From: Mycobacterium scrofulaceum
Lineage (GTDB): Bacteria; Actinomycetota; Actinomycetes; Mycobacteriales; Mycobacteriaceae
Direction: 5' to 3'
DNA length: 47,973 nucleotides
NCBI RefSeq assembly: GCF_001667885.1
Contig: NZ_LZJW01000089.1
Span: 1-47,973, forward strand
Part shown: positions 15,908-26,388 of the stretch, piece after piece
How the letters are laid out: each line of letters opens with the position of its first letter
How positions within the stretch are numbered: position 1 is the stretch's first letter
Notes under the pieces: generated by a model
What the model was told of the DNA's origin: nothing
Database searches by the model: none
What the model saw: the letters and a program-made list of their open reading frames with translations, nothing else
Made by a program: the position numbers and the translations under genes

Positions 15908-17346
15908 GACTCGTCACCGCGTTCGCGACGCTGACGCCGGGCCGCCTTGCGCTCCGAGGCGCCGGCACGCTCGGTGCGCTCCAGCCGCACATCGGTGCCC
16001 CTCCCGGACATCGCCACGTGCTGTCCCGCGGGTGTTTGCGGCTCCCAGTCGAACGTCATGTCCCCGATGGTCACCGCGCAGCCGGGTTGCGCGCCCAGGC
16101 GCAGCAGTTCGTCCTCGACCCCCAGCCGGGCCAGCCGGTCGGCGAGATATCCGACGGCTTCGTCGTTGTCGAAGTTGGTCTGCCGGACCCAGCGGTGGGG
16201 CCGGGCGCCGGTGACCACGAAGCCGCCCTCGCCGTCCGGCTCGACCGAGAAACCGCTGTCGTCGACGGGAACCGGACGGATCACCGGCCGCCGCGGCACG
16301 ATCTCCGGCTGGGCGGCGCGATAATCCGAAATAATCCGCCAGAGCCCGAATACCAACGGCTGCAAGCCTTCCCGCGAGACGGTCGACACGAGGAAGACCG
16401 GCCAGCCTCGCTCGGCGATCTCGTCGCGGACGAATTCGGCGAGCTCGCGCGCCTCGGGCACGTCGATCTTGTTGAGCACCACCGCCCGTGGCCGCTCGGC
16501 GAGATCACCCAGCGTCGTATCCCCTTGCAGGGTGGGCGTGTACGCGGCGAGTTCGGCTTCCAGCGCGTCGATGTCGGAGATCGGGTCGCGGCCCGGCTCC
16601 GCGGTGGCGCAATCGACGACGTGCACCAGCACGGCGCAGCGCTCGATGTGCCGAAGGAAATCGAGGCCCAGGCCGCGGCCCTGCGATGCGCCGGGAATCA
16701 GGCCGGGGACGTCGGCGACGGTGAAGGTGTGCTCGCCCGCCGACACCACACCGAGGTTGGGCACCAGCGTGGTGAACGGGTAGTCGGCGATCTTGGGCTT
16801 GGCCGCCGAGATCGCCGACACCAGTGACGATTTCCCGGCCGAGGGAAAGCCGATCAGGCCCGCGTCGGCGACGGTCTTGAGCTCCAGCGTCAGGTCCCGG
16901 GTTTCCCCCTCCTCGCCGAGCAGCGCGAACCCGGGCGCCTTGCGGGCTCGCGACGCGAGCGCCGCGTTGCCCAGGCCGCCACGGCCGCCGGCCGCGGCTT
17001 CGAAGCGGGTGCCGGCGCCGACCAGATCGGCCAGCAGCCTGCCGTTTTCGTCCAATACGACGGTGCCGTCGGGAACTTTGACTTCCAGGTCCGCGCCGGC
17101 CGCCCCGTCGCGGTTGTTGCCCATCCCCTGCTTGCCCGACGGCGCGGTGACGTGCGGGTGGAAATGGAAGTCCAGCAGCGTGTGCACCTGCGGGTCGACG
17201 ACGAACACGATGCTGCCGCCGCGTCCGCCATTGCCGCCGTCGGGACCGCCCAGCGGCTTGAATTTCTCGCGATGGACCGACGCGCAGCCGTTACCGCCGG
17301 AACCCGCGCGCGCATGAATGACGACCCGATCGACAAATCGAGGCAT
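15904..17346 (-). CDS. obg: Obg-family GTPase
   Basis: 480 residues. Essential GTPase linked to the ribosome and stress control. The N-terminal glycine-rich OBG fold (1-159, [20 protein letters not shown]) is followed by the G domain with P-loop GFPSAGKSS (166-174), [16 protein letters not shown] and NKID. The C-terminal OCT domain and a basic tail ([15 protein letters not shown]) are actinobacterial. The ATG at 17346 ([15 protein letters not shown]) is the conserved start; the frame extends five codons further. It lies downstream of rplU-rpmA in the classic L21-L27-Obg order. Confidence 0.95.
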   Translation of the reverse strand: MPRFVDRVVIHARAGSGGNGCASVHREKFKPLGGPDGGNGGRGGSIVFVVDPQVHTLLDFHFHPHVTAPSGKQGMGNNRDGAAGADLEVKVPDGTVVLDENGRLLADLVGAGTRFEAAAGGRGGLGNAALASRARKAPGFALLGEEGETRDLTLELKTVADAGLIGFPSAGKSSLVSAISAAKPKIADYPFTTLVPNLGVVSAGEHTFTVADVPGLIPGASQGRGLGLDFLRHIERCAVLVHVVDCATAEPGRDPISDIDALEAELAAYTPTLQGDTTLGDLAERPRAVVLNKIDVPEARELAEFVRDEIAERGWPVFLVSTVSREGLQPLVFGLWRIISDYRAAQPEIVPRRPVIRPVPVDDSGFSVEPDGEGGFVVTGARPHRWVRQTNFDNDEAVGYLADRLARLGVEDELLRLGAQPGCAVTIGDMTFDWEPQTPAGQHVAMSGRGTDVRLERTERAGASERKAARRQRRERGDES

Positions 17347-17435
17347 CGGGGATCCTCTCACCCGTCGAGCTCGCCGAACGTGCAGCTGCTGCGAGGTTCG
17401 CCTCGACTACCGCAGTGCGTGCACGCTCGCGAAGC

Positions 17436-17699
17436 TCAGTCGGTCTGCCCGGCCGCGACGATGTTGACGGTCTTGCGGCCGCGCTTGATGCCGAACTCGA
17501 CGGCTCCGGCGGCCTTGGCGAACAGCGTGTCGTCGCCGCCGCGCCCGACGTTGAGCCCGGGGTGGAACTTGGTGCCGCGCTGGCGAACGATGATCTCGCC
17601 CGCCTTGACGATCTGGCCGCCGAATCGCTTCACGCCCAGCCGCTGAGCGGCGGAGTCGCGACCGTTGCGCGAGCTGGAAGCGCCCTTCTTGTGTGCCAT
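17436..17699 (-). CDS. rpmA: 50S ribosomal protein L27
   Basis: 87 residues. It starts [20 protein letters not shown], the exact L27 pattern, then [11 protein letters not shown]. It sits near the peptidyl-transferase centre of the large subunit. It lies 15 bases after rplU. Confidence 0.97.
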   Translation of the reverse strand: MAHKKGASSSRNGRDSAAQRLGVKRFGGQIVKAGEIIVRQRGTKFHPGLNVGRGGDDTLFAKAAGAVEFGIKRGRKTVNIVAAGQTD

Positions 17700-17714
17700 G
17701 TCTGTCGCCTCCCG

Positions 17715-18026
17715 CTACTTGATCCCGGTCACCTTCAGGACCGTCAGCTGCTGACGGTGGCCCTGACGCTTGTGGTAGCCGGTCTTGTTCCTGAACTTGT
17801 GGATACGGATCTTGGGTCCCTTGGTGTGCTCGAGCACCTCGCCGGTCACCGCCACCTTGGCCAGGGCCGCGGCGTCGGTGGTCACCTTCGTGCCGTCCAC
17901 GACCAGGGTGACGGGCAGCGAGACGTTCGCGCCCGGGTCGGAGTCGAGCTTCTCGACCTTGACCACGTCCCCGACGGCGACCTTGTACTGCTTGCCGCCC
18001 GTCTTGACGATTGCGTAGGTCGCCAT
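17715..18026 (-). CDS. rplU: 50S ribosomal protein L21
   Basis: 103 residues from the ATG at 18026. [20 protein letters not shown] and [20 protein letters not shown] are L21 signatures. First gene of the rplU-rpmA-obg-proB operon, about 160 bases downstream of a clear promoter. Confidence 0.97.
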   Translation of the reverse strand: MATYAIVKTGGKQYKVAVGDVVKVEKLDSDPGANVSLPVTLVVDGTKVTTDAAALAKVAVTGEVLEHTKGPKIRIHKFRNKTGYHKRQGHRQQLTVLKVTGIK

Positions 18027-18187
18027 CGCTACTCCTGCCTTCTTTCCTCTGCTCAGCCGGTTCTTCGGCTCTTCGCGCGCGAGCCACCGGCGTGCGCGTG
18101 GTGGGTCTGGGTTGCGGGTCCGCGCCGACTGCCCGGGAGCCCCGCTGTCGCCGGCCAAAGTCCAAACGGCCTGGCGACAACTGTCCT

Positions 18188-18217
18188 AGGGTACTTGACC
18201 AGCGGCTAAAGGGTCAA
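18188..18217 (-). promoter_or_regulatory. Promoter of the rplU-rpmA-obg-proB operon
   Basis: On the minus strand TTGACC (18217-18212) and TACCCT (18193-18188) are 18 bases apart, a good housekeeping-sigma match. It lies in the gap between the rne stop and rplU, leaving a leader of about 155 bases. Confidence 0.6.
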
Positions 18218-18227
18218 ACCGGGCCGG

Positions 18228-21086
18228 TCAGTCCGCATGGATCGGCGGGCCCGCCGGTCGGCCGGCCGCCCGTCGCCGCCGCGGGCGTCCGAACCCCGCT
18301 CCGGCGTTGAGGGACCCCTCGGGTCCGTCGTCGGAGTCGGCGTCATCGGAGTCGTCCTCGACGTCCAGGTCGTCGTCGTCCATTTCCAGGTCGTCGTCAT
18401 CGTCGCCGAGGTCTTCCTCGTCGTCGAGGTCCTCGTCGTCGTCCTCGTCGAGGTCGTCGTCAGACTCGTCGTCGGTGTCGTCGTCGGACTCGTCATCGGT
18501 GTCGTCGTCAGACTCGTCGTCAGTGTCCTCCTCGGACTCCTCGAAGTCCTCCCGATCGGTGTCCTCGACGTCGGCGGCCGCCCGCTGCTGCCGCTCGTCG
18601 GGCTCGTTGGTCGTTTCCTCGCCGGACTCGTCGGAGTCTTCGTCGTCGGGGCCGTTCTGGGCGGAGCCGCCGGCGGCCATCGCCTTGAACATCGGGTGCT
18701 CGCCGGGCGCATGCGCGGGCACCTTGGCCACCACCGGCTCTTCGGTGCGATTCTTCTTCGAGCGCCTGCCCCGGCGGCCACCCGATTCGGACTTGCGCCC
18801 GTTCGAGGGGGCCGAATCCACCGGGTCGGTGTGCAGCAGAATCCCCCGGCCGCCGCAGTGCGTGCACGACGTGGAGAAGGCCTCGATCAGACCCGTTCCC
18901 AACCGCTTGCGGGTCAGCTGGACCAGGCCCAGCGACGTTACCTCGGAAACCTGATGGCGGGTGCGGTCGCGGGCCAGCGCCTCGGTCAGCCGCCGCAACA
19001 CCAGGTCGCGGTTGGATTCGAGGACCATGTCGATGAAGTCGATGACCACGATGCCGCCGATGTCGCGCAACCGCAGCTGGCGCACGATCTCCTCGGCCGC
19101 CTCCAGGTTGTTCTTGGTCACGGTCTGCTCGAGGTTCCCGCCGGAGCCGGTGAACTTGCCGGTGTTGACGTCGACCACCGTCATGGCCTCGGTCCGGTCG
19201 ATCACCAGTGTGCCGCCCGAGGGCAGCCACACCTTGCGCTCCATCGCCTTGGCGAGTTGCTCGTCGATGCGATGCACCGCGAACACGTCGGGGCCGGGCT
19301 GCCCGTCGGGACCGCTGGGCGGTTCGTACTTGGTCAGCTTCGAAACCAGATCGGGCGCAACGGAATTCACGTAGTCGGTGATGGTCGTCCAGGCTTCGTC
19401 ACCGGAGACGATCAGGCCGGCGAAGTCCTCGTTGAACAGGTCGCGGATGACCTTGACCAGCACGTCCGGTTCTTCGTAGAGCGCGACGGCGGCGCCGGCG
19501 GCCTTCTCGGTGATTTCGGCGGCCTTGCCCTCGATCTGCTTCCAGCGCTCCTGCAGGCGGGTGACGTCGCTGCGGATGTCGTCCTCTTTGACGCCCTCGG
19601 ACGCGGTGCGGATGATCACCCCGGCATCGGACGGCACCACCTCGCGCAGGATCTCCTTGAGCCGCTGCCGTTCGGTGTCGGGCAATTTGCGGCTGATCCC
19701 GGTCGATGACGCGCCCGGCACGTAGACCAAGTACCGGCCGGCCAGCGACACCTGGGTGGTCAGCCGGGCGCCCTTGTGGCCGACGGGGTCCTTGCTGACC
19801 TGGACCACGACGTAGTCGCCCGGTTTGAGGGCCTGCTCGATCTTGCGGTCCGACCCGCCCAGTCCCGCGGCCTCCCAGTTGACCTCGCCGGCGTAGAGCA
19901 CGCCGTTGCGGCCGCGGCCGATGTCGACGAACGCGGCCTCCATCGAGGGCAGGACGTTCTGCACGATCCCGAGATAGATGTTACCCACCAACGAGGCGGA
20001 GGCGGCCGACGTGACGAAGTGCTCGACGACGATGCCGTCCTCGAGGACCGCGATCTGGGTGTACCGCGCGCCTTGATGCGGCGGTTCGGTGCGGACCCGG
20101 TCGCGCACGACCATGATCCGCTCGACGGCTTCGCGGCGGGCCAGGAACTCCGCCTCGGTCAGGACCGGTGGGCGGCGCCGCCCGGCGTCGCGGCCGTCCC
20201 GGCGGCGCTGCCGCTTGGCCTCGAGCCGCGTGGAGCCGTCGATGCCCTTGATCTCGGCGTTCGACGAGCCGTTGCCGCCGTCGTTCTTGCCGCTGCGCGG
20301 CGCCCGCTCGTGCACCACGGTGTTGGGCGGGTCGTCCGGCGACGGGTTTTCCTCACCATCGTCATTCGAGCCCGACTTGCGGCGCCGGCGCCTGCGGCGT
20401 CGGCGGCTGGCGCCCTCCCCGGAGCCGTCGTCACCGGTGTCCGAGTCGTCGGAGTCGTCGGAGTCGTCGCCCTCATCGTCCTCGGCGTCCGAGGAGTCGC
20501 CCCGGCCCGCCTTCTGGCCCCGCTGCTGCGGCTCGTCGTCGTCGCCGGCGTCGTTTTGGCCGTCGGGTCCGCCCTGCTCGCCGCGCCCGCGCCCGCGACC
20601 ACGACGGCCGCGGCGCCGCCGCCGGTTGGCCGGGCGATCGGTCTGTTCGTCGTCTTCGTCGTCGGTGTCGGAATCGTCGGAGTCGGCGCCGTCGTCGGCG
20701 TCCCCCTCCTCTTCCTCCGCCTTCAACGGCTGCGGCGCGACGAACAGCGGCATGTAATGGGGCCGCTCGGCGGCGTTCTCCGGGGCCTCCAGCATCAGCC
20801 GCGACTCGGGTTCCTCGGCGCTCTCGCTGTTCGCGGCCGCGGCGGCGGCGTCCGCGCCGGCATCGGGCTGGGCCGCCAGCAGGTCGCGGACCCGGACCGC
20901 GTCCTCGCGGTCCACGGTCGAGTGCGCGCTGCGGATCCGCCCGTCGAGCGCGCTGAGCGCGTCCAGCACCCGCTTACTGGTGGTCCCCAGCGTTCGTGCC
21001 AGCGAATGAACTCTCAGACGGTCCGGCAGTTCGTCGTGCCGTGTCGGCTCTTCGGATGACTCTGTGGATGGTGCACCGTCTACCAC
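18228..21086 (-). CDS. rne: Ribonuclease E/G
   Basis: 952 residues from the GTG at 21086. Essential endoribonuclease for mRNA decay and rRNA processing. The N-terminal region (1-about 320) is disordered, with arginine-rich and acidic blocks. The S1-type RNA-binding and catalytic core follows (YLGIVQNVLPSMEAAFVDIG; VVDVNTGKFTGSGGNLEQT; GGIVVIDFIDM with catalytic Asp residues). The Zn-link cysteines are in CTHCGGRG. The C-terminal tail is almost all Asp/Glu/Ser with three TDDESDDD repeats. The central catalytic core with disordered arms on both sides is the actinobacterial layout. M. tuberculosis Rv2444c has about 953 residues. Confidence 0.95.
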   Translation of the reverse strand: MVDGAPSTESSEEPTRHDELPDRLRVHSLARTLGTTSKRVLDALSALDGRIRSAHSTVDREDAVRVRDLLAAQPDAGADAAAAAANSESAEEPESRLMLEAPENAAERPHYMPLFVAPQPLKAEEEEGDADDGADSDDSDTDDEDDEQTDRPANRRRRRGRRGRGRGRGEQGGPDGQNDAGDDDEPQQRGQKAGRGDSSDAEDDEGDDSDDSDDSDTGDDGSGEGASRRRRRRRRRKSGSNDDGEENPSPDDPPNTVVHERAPRSGKNDGGNGSSNAEIKGIDGSTRLEAKRQRRRDGRDAGRRRPPVLTEAEFLARREAVERIMVVRDRVRTEPPHQGARYTQIAVLEDGIVVEHFVTSAASASLVGNIYLGIVQNVLPSMEAAFVDIGRGRNGVLYAGEVNWEAAGLGGSDRKIEQALKPGDYVVVQVSKDPVGHKGARLTTQVSLAGRYLVYVPGASSTGISRKLPDTERQRLKEILREVVPSDAGVIIRTASEGVKEDDIRSDVTRLQERWKQIEGKAAEITEKAAGAAVALYEEPDVLVKVIRDLFNEDFAGLIVSGDEAWTTITDYVNSVAPDLVSKLTKYEPPSGPDGQPGPDVFAVHRIDEQLAKAMERKVWLPSGGTLVIDRTEAMTVVDVNTGKFTGSGGNLEQTVTKNNLEAAEEIVRQLRLRDIGGIVVIDFIDMVLESNRDLVLRRLTEALARDRTRHQVSEVTSLGLVQLTRKRLGTGLIEAFSTSCTHCGGRGILLHTDPVDSAPSNGRKSESGGRRGRRSKKNRTEEPVVAKVPAHAPGEHPMFKAMAAGGSAQNGPDDEDSDESGEETTNEPDERQQRAAADVEDTDREDFEESEEDTDDESDDDTDDESDDDTDDESDDDLDEDDDEDLDDEEDLGDDDDDLEMDDDDLDVEDDSDDADSDDGPEGSLNAGAGFGRPRRRRAAGRPAGPPIHAD
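18453..18524 (-). repeat. Three 24-bp tandem repeats inside rne
   Basis: Units at 18453-18476, 18477-18500 and 18501-18524 differ by one to three bases and encode TDDESDDD three times in the acidic tail of RNase E. They sit in a longer GTC/GAC-rich tract and could change copy number by slippage without a frameshift. Confidence 0.85.
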
Positions 21087-21416
21087 GTATTCTCCTCAAG
21101 CCCCCGGGCGCGTCCTTGCGACGCGGCCACGCGAGGGCTTCGCTATGGGTCCGGGTGGACTTCTCCCGGACTTGTAATGGTCTCGCCCCGAGCGGTTCGC
21201 GGGGAACGCACTCGGCGCCGTGCTGAATGACGGCCTGACATGCCGCGCACCAACGCGGGATGGCGATGATCGCGCTTGTCTAAGTCTTCATTCGGGTGTC
21301 CGACACCGGTCCGGCGACGTTCACCCTCCGTCAGTATCCCACATCACTCGGCGAGCCCAACCGCCCCTGAGCAAACCCGGCCCGCGCGGGGCCCTGCGGC
21401 GTCGTCAGCCGGGGCG
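21087..21416 (-). promoter_or_regulatory. Long leader and promoter region of rne
   Basis: 330 bases without a gene, between ndk and rne. On the minus strand GATACT (21338-21333) preceded by TGTGG, with TTGGGC 16 bases further up, is a possible promoter. It would give a leader of about 240 bases. A long rne leader of similar length has been described in M. smegmatis (from memory), so a feedback-controlled 5' UTR is reasonable. No protein-coding candidate is convincing here. Confidence 0.35.
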
Positions 21417-21827
21417 CTACGCGTCGGGAAACCAGAGCGCGATTTCGCGCTTCGCGGACTCGGTGGAATCGGAGCCGTGCACCAGGTTGAACTGCGTCTC
21501 CAGCCCGAAATCGCCCCGGATAGTCCCCGGGGTGGCCTTCTCCACCGGGTCGGTGCCGCCCGCGAGCTGCCGAAACGCGGCGATCGCCCGAGGTCCCTCG
21601 ACGATCGCGGCCACCACCGGCCCCGAGGTGATGAACTCCAGCAGGGATCCGAAAAAGGGCTTGCCCTCGTGCTCGGCGTAGTGCTCGGCCGCCAGGTCCT
21701 CGCCGATGCGCCGAAGCTCCAGCGCGGTGATGGTCAGGCCCTTGCGCTCGATGCGGCTGATGATTTCCCCTATCAGCTGCCGCTCGACGCCATCCGGCTT
21801 GATCAGTACGAGGGTCCGTTCGGTCAC
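21417..21827 (-). CDS. ndk: Nucleoside diphosphate kinase
   Basis: 136 residues from the GTG at 21827 ([20 protein letters not shown]). It transfers phosphate between nucleoside tri- and diphosphates. The active-site His117 in NLVHGSDS and the [18 protein letters not shown] motif are intact. Same size and neighbours as Rv2445c. Confidence 0.97.
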   Translation of the reverse strand: MTERTLVLIKPDGVERQLIGEIISRIERKGLTITALELRRIGEDLAAEHYAEHEGKPFFGSLLEFITSGPVVAAIVEGPRAIAAFRQLAGGTDPVEKATPGTIRGDFGLETQFNLVHGSDSTESAKREIALWFPDA

Positions 21828-21876
21828 GGCGCACAGCGTACAGAACCGGGCGGCGATCGGTCGGGCGGCGACCGCC

Positions 21877-22227
21877 CTACCGCTGACGACGCAGCACCTC
21901 GGCGCGGAAGTACGCGATCACGGCCCATAGGCCGGTGAACAGCACCCCGATGAACCCCACCCCCGGGTACACCGCGAAACCGGCGAGCAGGAGCAGCTGG
22001 ACGGCCAGGTTCACCCAGATCGCCCAGGGTTTGCGCTGCACCCCGCCCAGCACGATGAGCAGCCCGGCCACGCTGACCAGGTAGCCCAGCGACACCGGGG
22101 TCAGCCCGCCGCCCACCGCGCCCACCACCGGAATCGCCAGCAACACGACGATCGCTTCCAGCAGCAGCGTCGCGGCCATCACCGCGCCGAAGCTCTTCCA
22201 GGGATCAGCCCGGTTCTGGTCGCTCAT
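21877..22227 (-). CDS. DUF4233 membrane protein
   Basis: 116 residues with four predicted transmembrane helices ([69 protein letters not shown]) and a basic C-terminus. It is the actinobacterial DUF4233 partner usually found between folC and ndk (Rv2446c place). Its start overlaps the folC stop by four bases. Function unknown. Confidence 0.85.
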   Translation of the reverse strand: MSDQNRADPWKSFGAVMAATLLLEAIVVLLAIPVVGAVGGGLTPVSLGYLVSVAGLLIVLGGVQRKPWAIWVNLAVQLLLLAGFAVYPGVGFIGVLFTGLWAVIAYFRAEVLRRQR

Positions 22228-23669
22228 TCCGGATCACGGCCGAACAGCGTCCGCGCCGCCCCGGCGGTGACGACCGAGCCGGTGATGACGATTCCGGTGC
22301 CGGCGAAGGCCTCCGCGTCGGCGTCCATTGTCGCGTCGTCGACCAGCGCTGTCGCGGCTTCGATGGCGTCGCGCAGGTTCTCGGCCGAGACCACCCGTTC
22401 CGGCCCGAATCGCTCCCCCGCCGCCAGCGCAAGCGATTCGACGTCCAGCGCCCGCGGCGAACCGTTGTGGGTCACGACGACCGCGTCCAGCACCGGCTCG
22501 AGCGCGGCGAGGATGCCGTTGACGTCCTTGTCGGCCAGCACGCTGAGCACACCGACCAGGTAGCGGAAGTCGAATTCGTCGCTCAGCGTCTGCGCCAGCG
22601 CGGCCGCACCGGCCGGATTGTGCGCGGCGTCGATGAACACGGTGGGCGCGCTGCGCATGCGCTCCAGCCGGCCGGGGCTCGTCACCGCGGCGAACCCGGC
22701 CCGCACCGCCTCGACGTCGAGCTGCCGCTGGGCGCCGGCGCCGAAGAAGGCCTCCACCGCCGCGAGCGCCACCGCCGCGTTGTGCGCCTGGTGTTCGCCG
22801 TGCAGCGGCAGGTAAATGTCGGAGTACACCCCGCCGAGACCCTGCAGCTCGAGCACCTGTCCGCCGATCGCGACCTGACGGCCCAGGACCGCGAACTCCG
22901 AATCCTCGCGGGCCACCGCGGCGTCGGCGCGCACGGTCTGCGCCAGCAGCACCTCCATCGCTTCGGGCGCCTGGCGCGCGATGACGGCGACGGTGTCCGG
23001 TGCGCCGTCGGGTGCTTTGGTGATGATCCCGGCCTTCTCGCCGGCGATGCCGGCGAGGTCGTGGCCGAGATACTCGACATGGTCGATGCCGACCGGGGTG
23101 ATGACCGCCACCGGCGCGTTGACCACATTGGTGGCGTCCCACCGCCCGCCCATGCCGACCTCGATGACCGCGACGTCGACGGGCGCGTCGGCGAACGCGG
23201 CGAACGCCATCGCGGTCAGCACCTCGAATTTGCTCATCGCCGGTCCGCCGGCGGCCTGCGATTGTGCGTCGATCATCTGCACGAAGGGCTCGATTTCCCG
23301 GTACGTCGCGACGTACTGCGCCGGCGTGATGGGGCGCCCGTCGATCGCGATGCGCTCAACCGCCGATTGCAGGTGCGGGCTGGTGGTCCGCCCGGTGCGC
23401 CGGTGCAGCGCCGTCACCAGGGCGTCGACCATGCGGGCCACCGAGGTCTTGCCGTTGGTGCCGGCGATGTGGATGCAGGGGTAGGCCAGCTGCGGTGAGC
23501 CCAGCAAGTCCATCAGGGCGCTGATCCTGGTCAGGCTCGGCTCGATCTTCGTCTCCGGCCAGCGTTGGTCCAGCAGGTGTTCGACCTGCAACAGGGAGGC
23601 GATCTCGTCGGGTGTCGGGGCCAGGCTGGTGGTTTCGCCGGGCTCGGGCCAGTCGGAGGGCTCGCTCAC
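22224..23669 (-). CDS. folC: Folylpolyglutamate/dihydrofolate synthase
   Basis: 481 residues. It adds glutamate to folates and can join dihydropteroate with glutamate. Mur-ligase fold: ATP loop GTNGKTS (70-76), [23 protein letters not shown], and [12 protein letters not shown]. The GTG at 23669 is chosen because GTGA overlaps the valS stop, as in related genomes. The open frame runs upstream through valS to 25220 and is not coding there. Length fits Rv2447c (487). Confidence 0.95.
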   Translation of the reverse strand: MSEPSDWPEPGETTSLAPTPDEIASLLQVEHLLDQRWPETKIEPSLTRISALMDLLGSPQLAYPCIHIAGTNGKTSVARMVDALVTALHRRTGRTTSPHLQSAVERIAIDGRPITPAQYVATYREIEPFVQMIDAQSQAAGGPAMSKFEVLTAMAFAAFADAPVDVAVIEVGMGGRWDATNVVNAPVAVITPVGIDHVEYLGHDLAGIAGEKAGIITKAPDGAPDTVAVIARQAPEAMEVLLAQTVRADAAVAREDSEFAVLGRQVAIGGQVLELQGLGGVYSDIYLPLHGEHQAHNAAVALAAVEAFFGAGAQRQLDVEAVRAGFAAVTSPGRLERMRSAPTVFIDAAHNPAGAAALAQTLSDEFDFRYLVGVLSVLADKDVNGILAALEPVLDAVVVTHNGSPRALDVESLALAAGERFGPERVVSAENLRDAIEAATALVDDATMDADAEAFAGTGIVITGSVVTAGAARTLFGRDPE

Positions 23670-26323
23670 TGCAACCCGGCCAGCCGCGCGGTGATCCGGT
23701 CGGTTTCGTCCTGGGCCACGCGCTGGCGATCCCGGATTTTGCCGACGACGTTCGGCGGGGCCTTGGCCAGAAAGTCCTCGTTGGCCAGTTTGGCGGTGGT
23801 CGAGGCCAATTCCTTCTGCGCCGCGGCGAGGTCCTTCTCCAGGCGGCGACGTTCCGCCGCGACGTCGATGGTGCCCGAGGTGTCGAGTTCGACGACGACC
23901 GTGTTGTCCATGGTGGGGCCGAGCCGCACCTCCAAGGACACCGACGGCTCGAAATCGTCGCCCGGCGCGGTGAGCCACGCCAGCGATGTCACCGCGGACA
24001 CCTGGGCGCTCAGGTCCGCACCGTCCATCCCACCGAGCCGGGCGGGCACTTTCTGCCGGTCGGCCAGGCCTTGGTCGCTGCGGAACCGGCGGACCTCGGT
24101 GACCAGCCGTTGCATGTCGCTGATCCGTTGCGCGGCAAGGGGATCCAGGTCGATGCCCGACGGTTGGGGCCAGTCGGCGATCACCAGCGACTCCTGGTTG
24201 GTCAGCGCCTGCCACAACGCCTCGGTGAGGAACGGGATCACGGGGTGCAGCAAGCGCAGCAGCGTGTCCAGGACGGCGGCGAGCACGGCGGTGGTGTGCG
24301 CATTCCCGTCGGCCAGCTGCGTCTTGGTCAATTCGACGTACCAGTCGCAGAATTCGTCCCACGCGAAGTGGTAGAGCGCCTCGCAGGCGCGGCTGAACTC
24401 GTAACCGTCGAGCGCCGAATCGACCTCGGCGCGAACTTGTTCCAGCCGTCCCAGGATCCAGCAATCCGCATCGGTCAGTTCGTGGTGCGCCGGCAGCGGC
24501 GCCAGCCGGGCGCCGTTCAGCAGCGCGTAACGGGTCGCGTTGAACAGCTTGGTGCAGAAATTGCGCGACGCGCGCACGGCGTCCTCGCCGACGGCCAGAT
24601 CGCCGCCGGGGCTGGCGCCGCGGGCCAGCGTGAACCTCAGCGCGTCCGCCCCGAACGTGTCGACCCAGTCCAACGGGTCGATGACGTTGCCCTTGGACTT
24701 GCTCATCTTGCGGCCGAATTCGTCGCGGATCAGCCCATGCAGGAACACGTCGGTGAACGGCACCTGGGGGCCGCGGCGGCCGTCGAGGGTGATGGCGTCG
24801 TCGCCTCCCACGAACGTGCCGAACATCATCATCCGCGCCACCCAGAAGAACAGAATGTCGTATCCGGTGACCAAAACGCTTGTCGGGTAGAACTTTTCCA
24901 GTTCCGGGGTCTTCGCGGGCCAGCCCAGCGTGGAAAACGGCCACAGCGCCGACGAGAACCAGGTGTCCAGCACGTCGGGGTCCTGCTCCCAGCCCTCCGG
25001 CGGCGTCTCGTCGGGCCCGACGCACACCTGTTCCCCGTTGGGTCCGTACCAGATCGGGATGCGATGGCCCCACCACAGCTGCCGCGAGATGCACCAGTCG
25101 TGCATGTCGTCGACCCAGGCGAACCACCGCGGCTCCAGGCTGGCGGGGTGAATCACGGTGTCGCCGTTGCGAACCGCATCGCCGGCGGCCTTGGCCAGCG
25201 ATTCCACCCGCACCCACCATTGCAACGACAGCCGCGGCTCGATCGGCTCGCCGCTGCGCTCGGAGTGCCCGACGCTGTGCAGGTAGGGGCGCTTCTCCTC
25301 GACCACGCGGCCTTCGGCGGCCAGGGCTTCACGCACCGCGACCCGGGCCACGAAGCGGTCCATGCCGTCGAATTGTGTTCCGGTGTCGGCTATCCGGCCC
25401 TTGGTATCCATGATCGAGATCATCGGCAGCTGGTGACGCAGGCCGATTTCGAAGTCGTTCGGGTCGTGGGCCGGCGTGACTTTTACTGCGCCCGTGCCGA
25501 ATTCGGGATCGACGTGCTCGTCGGCCACGATGAGCAGCTGCCGGTCGACGAAGGGGTGCGGCAAGGTGGTGCCGACCAGGTGACGATAGCGCGCATCGTC
25601 GGGGTGGACCGCGATCGCGGTGTCGCCGAGCATCGTCTCGATTCGTGTGGTGGCGACCACGATGTGCGGTTGCGAGTCGTCGAGCGAGCCGTACCGGAAG
25701 GAGACGAGCTCGCCCTCGACCTCTTCGTAGTTGACTTCGATGTCCGAAAGCGCGGTTTCGAGCACGGGCGACCAGTTGACCAGCCGCTCGGCGCGGTAGA
25801 TCAGTCCGGCGTCGTAGAGCCGCTTGAAGATGGTGCGGACCGCGCGCGACAGGCCCTCGTCCATGGTGAACCGGTCGCGGCTCCAGTCGACGCCGTCGCC
25901 GAGCCGGCGCATCTGGCCGCTGATCGCCCCGCCGGATTCACGCTTCCAGTCCCAGACCTTGTCGACGAACAGCTCGCGACCGAAGTCCTCCTTGGTCTTG
26001 CCGTCGACCGCGAGCTGCTTTTCGACCACGCTCTGGGTCGCGATACCCGCGTGGTCCATTCCGGGCTGCCACAGCACCTCGTATCCCTGCATGCGCTTGC
26101 GGCGGGTCAAGGCGTCCATCATCGTGTGTTCCAGCGCGTGGCCCATGTGCAGACTGCCGGTGACGTTCGGCGGCGGCAGCACGATGGAATACCCGGGTTT
26201 GGCACTGGTCGGGTCAGCCTCGAAGTAACCCGCGTCGAGCCACTTCTGGTAGATCGCGCCTTCGGCCGCAGCGGGATCCCACGACTTCGGCAGGTCGGTG
26301 GCGGGGCTGCGGCTGGCGGTCAC
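23666..26323 (-). CDS. valS: Valyl-tRNA synthetase
   Basis: 885 residues. Class I synthetase with HMGH (59-62) and KMSKS (about 535), the editing CP1 domain ([19 protein letters not shown]), a tRNA-binding anticodon domain ([13 protein letters not shown]) and a C-terminal coiled-coil arm ([18 protein letters not shown]). GTG start at 26323. It begins the valS-folC-DUF4233 run. The short gap upstream shows no T-box. Confidence 0.97.
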   Translation of the reverse strand: MTASRSPATDLPKSWDPAAAEGAIYQKWLDAGYFEADPTSAKPGYSIVLPPPNVTGSLHMGHALEHTMMDALTRRKRMQGYEVLWQPGMDHAGIATQSVVEKQLAVDGKTKEDFGRELFVDKVWDWKRESGGAISGQMRRLGDGVDWSRDRFTMDEGLSRAVRTIFKRLYDAGLIYRAERLVNWSPVLETALSDIEVNYEEVEGELVSFRYGSLDDSQPHIVVATTRIETMLGDTAIAVHPDDARYRHLVGTTLPHPFVDRQLLIVADEHVDPEFGTGAVKVTPAHDPNDFEIGLRHQLPMISIMDTKGRIADTGTQFDGMDRFVARVAVREALAAEGRVVEEKRPYLHSVGHSERSGEPIEPRLSLQWWVRVESLAKAAGDAVRNGDTVIHPASLEPRWFAWVDDMHDWCISRQLWWGHRIPIWYGPNGEQVCVGPDETPPEGWEQDPDVLDTWFSSALWPFSTLGWPAKTPELEKFYPTSVLVTGYDILFFWVARMMMFGTFVGGDDAITLDGRRGPQVPFTDVFLHGLIRDEFGRKMSKSKGNVIDPLDWVDTFGADALRFTLARGASPGGDLAVGEDAVRASRNFCTKLFNATRYALLNGARLAPLPAHHELTDADCWILGRLEQVRAEVDSALDGYEFSRACEALYHFAWDEFCDWYVELTKTQLADGNAHTTAVLAAVLDTLLRLLHPVIPFLTEALWQALTNQESLVIADWPQPSGIDLDPLAAQRISDMQRLVTEVRRFRSDQGLADRQKVPARLGGMDGADLSAQVSAVTSLAWLTAPGDDFEPSVSLEVRLGPTMDNTVVVELDTSGTIDVAAERRRLEKDLAAAQKELASTTAKLANEDFLAKAPPNVVGKIRDRQRVAQDETDRITARLAGLQ

Positions 26324-26388
26324 CCGTCAATTCTAGGGAGCGCCGTTCACCGCGATGTAAGTGCCCAAATCGCCGGTGAGTCAGCTCA

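Noticed and set aside
18453..18524. Tandem units as a CRISPR array
   Set aside because: The units are contiguous with no spacers and lie in frame in the acidic tail of rne.
26324..26388. T-box leader for valS
   Set aside because: The gap is only 65 bases and shows no T-box consensus or stem structure.
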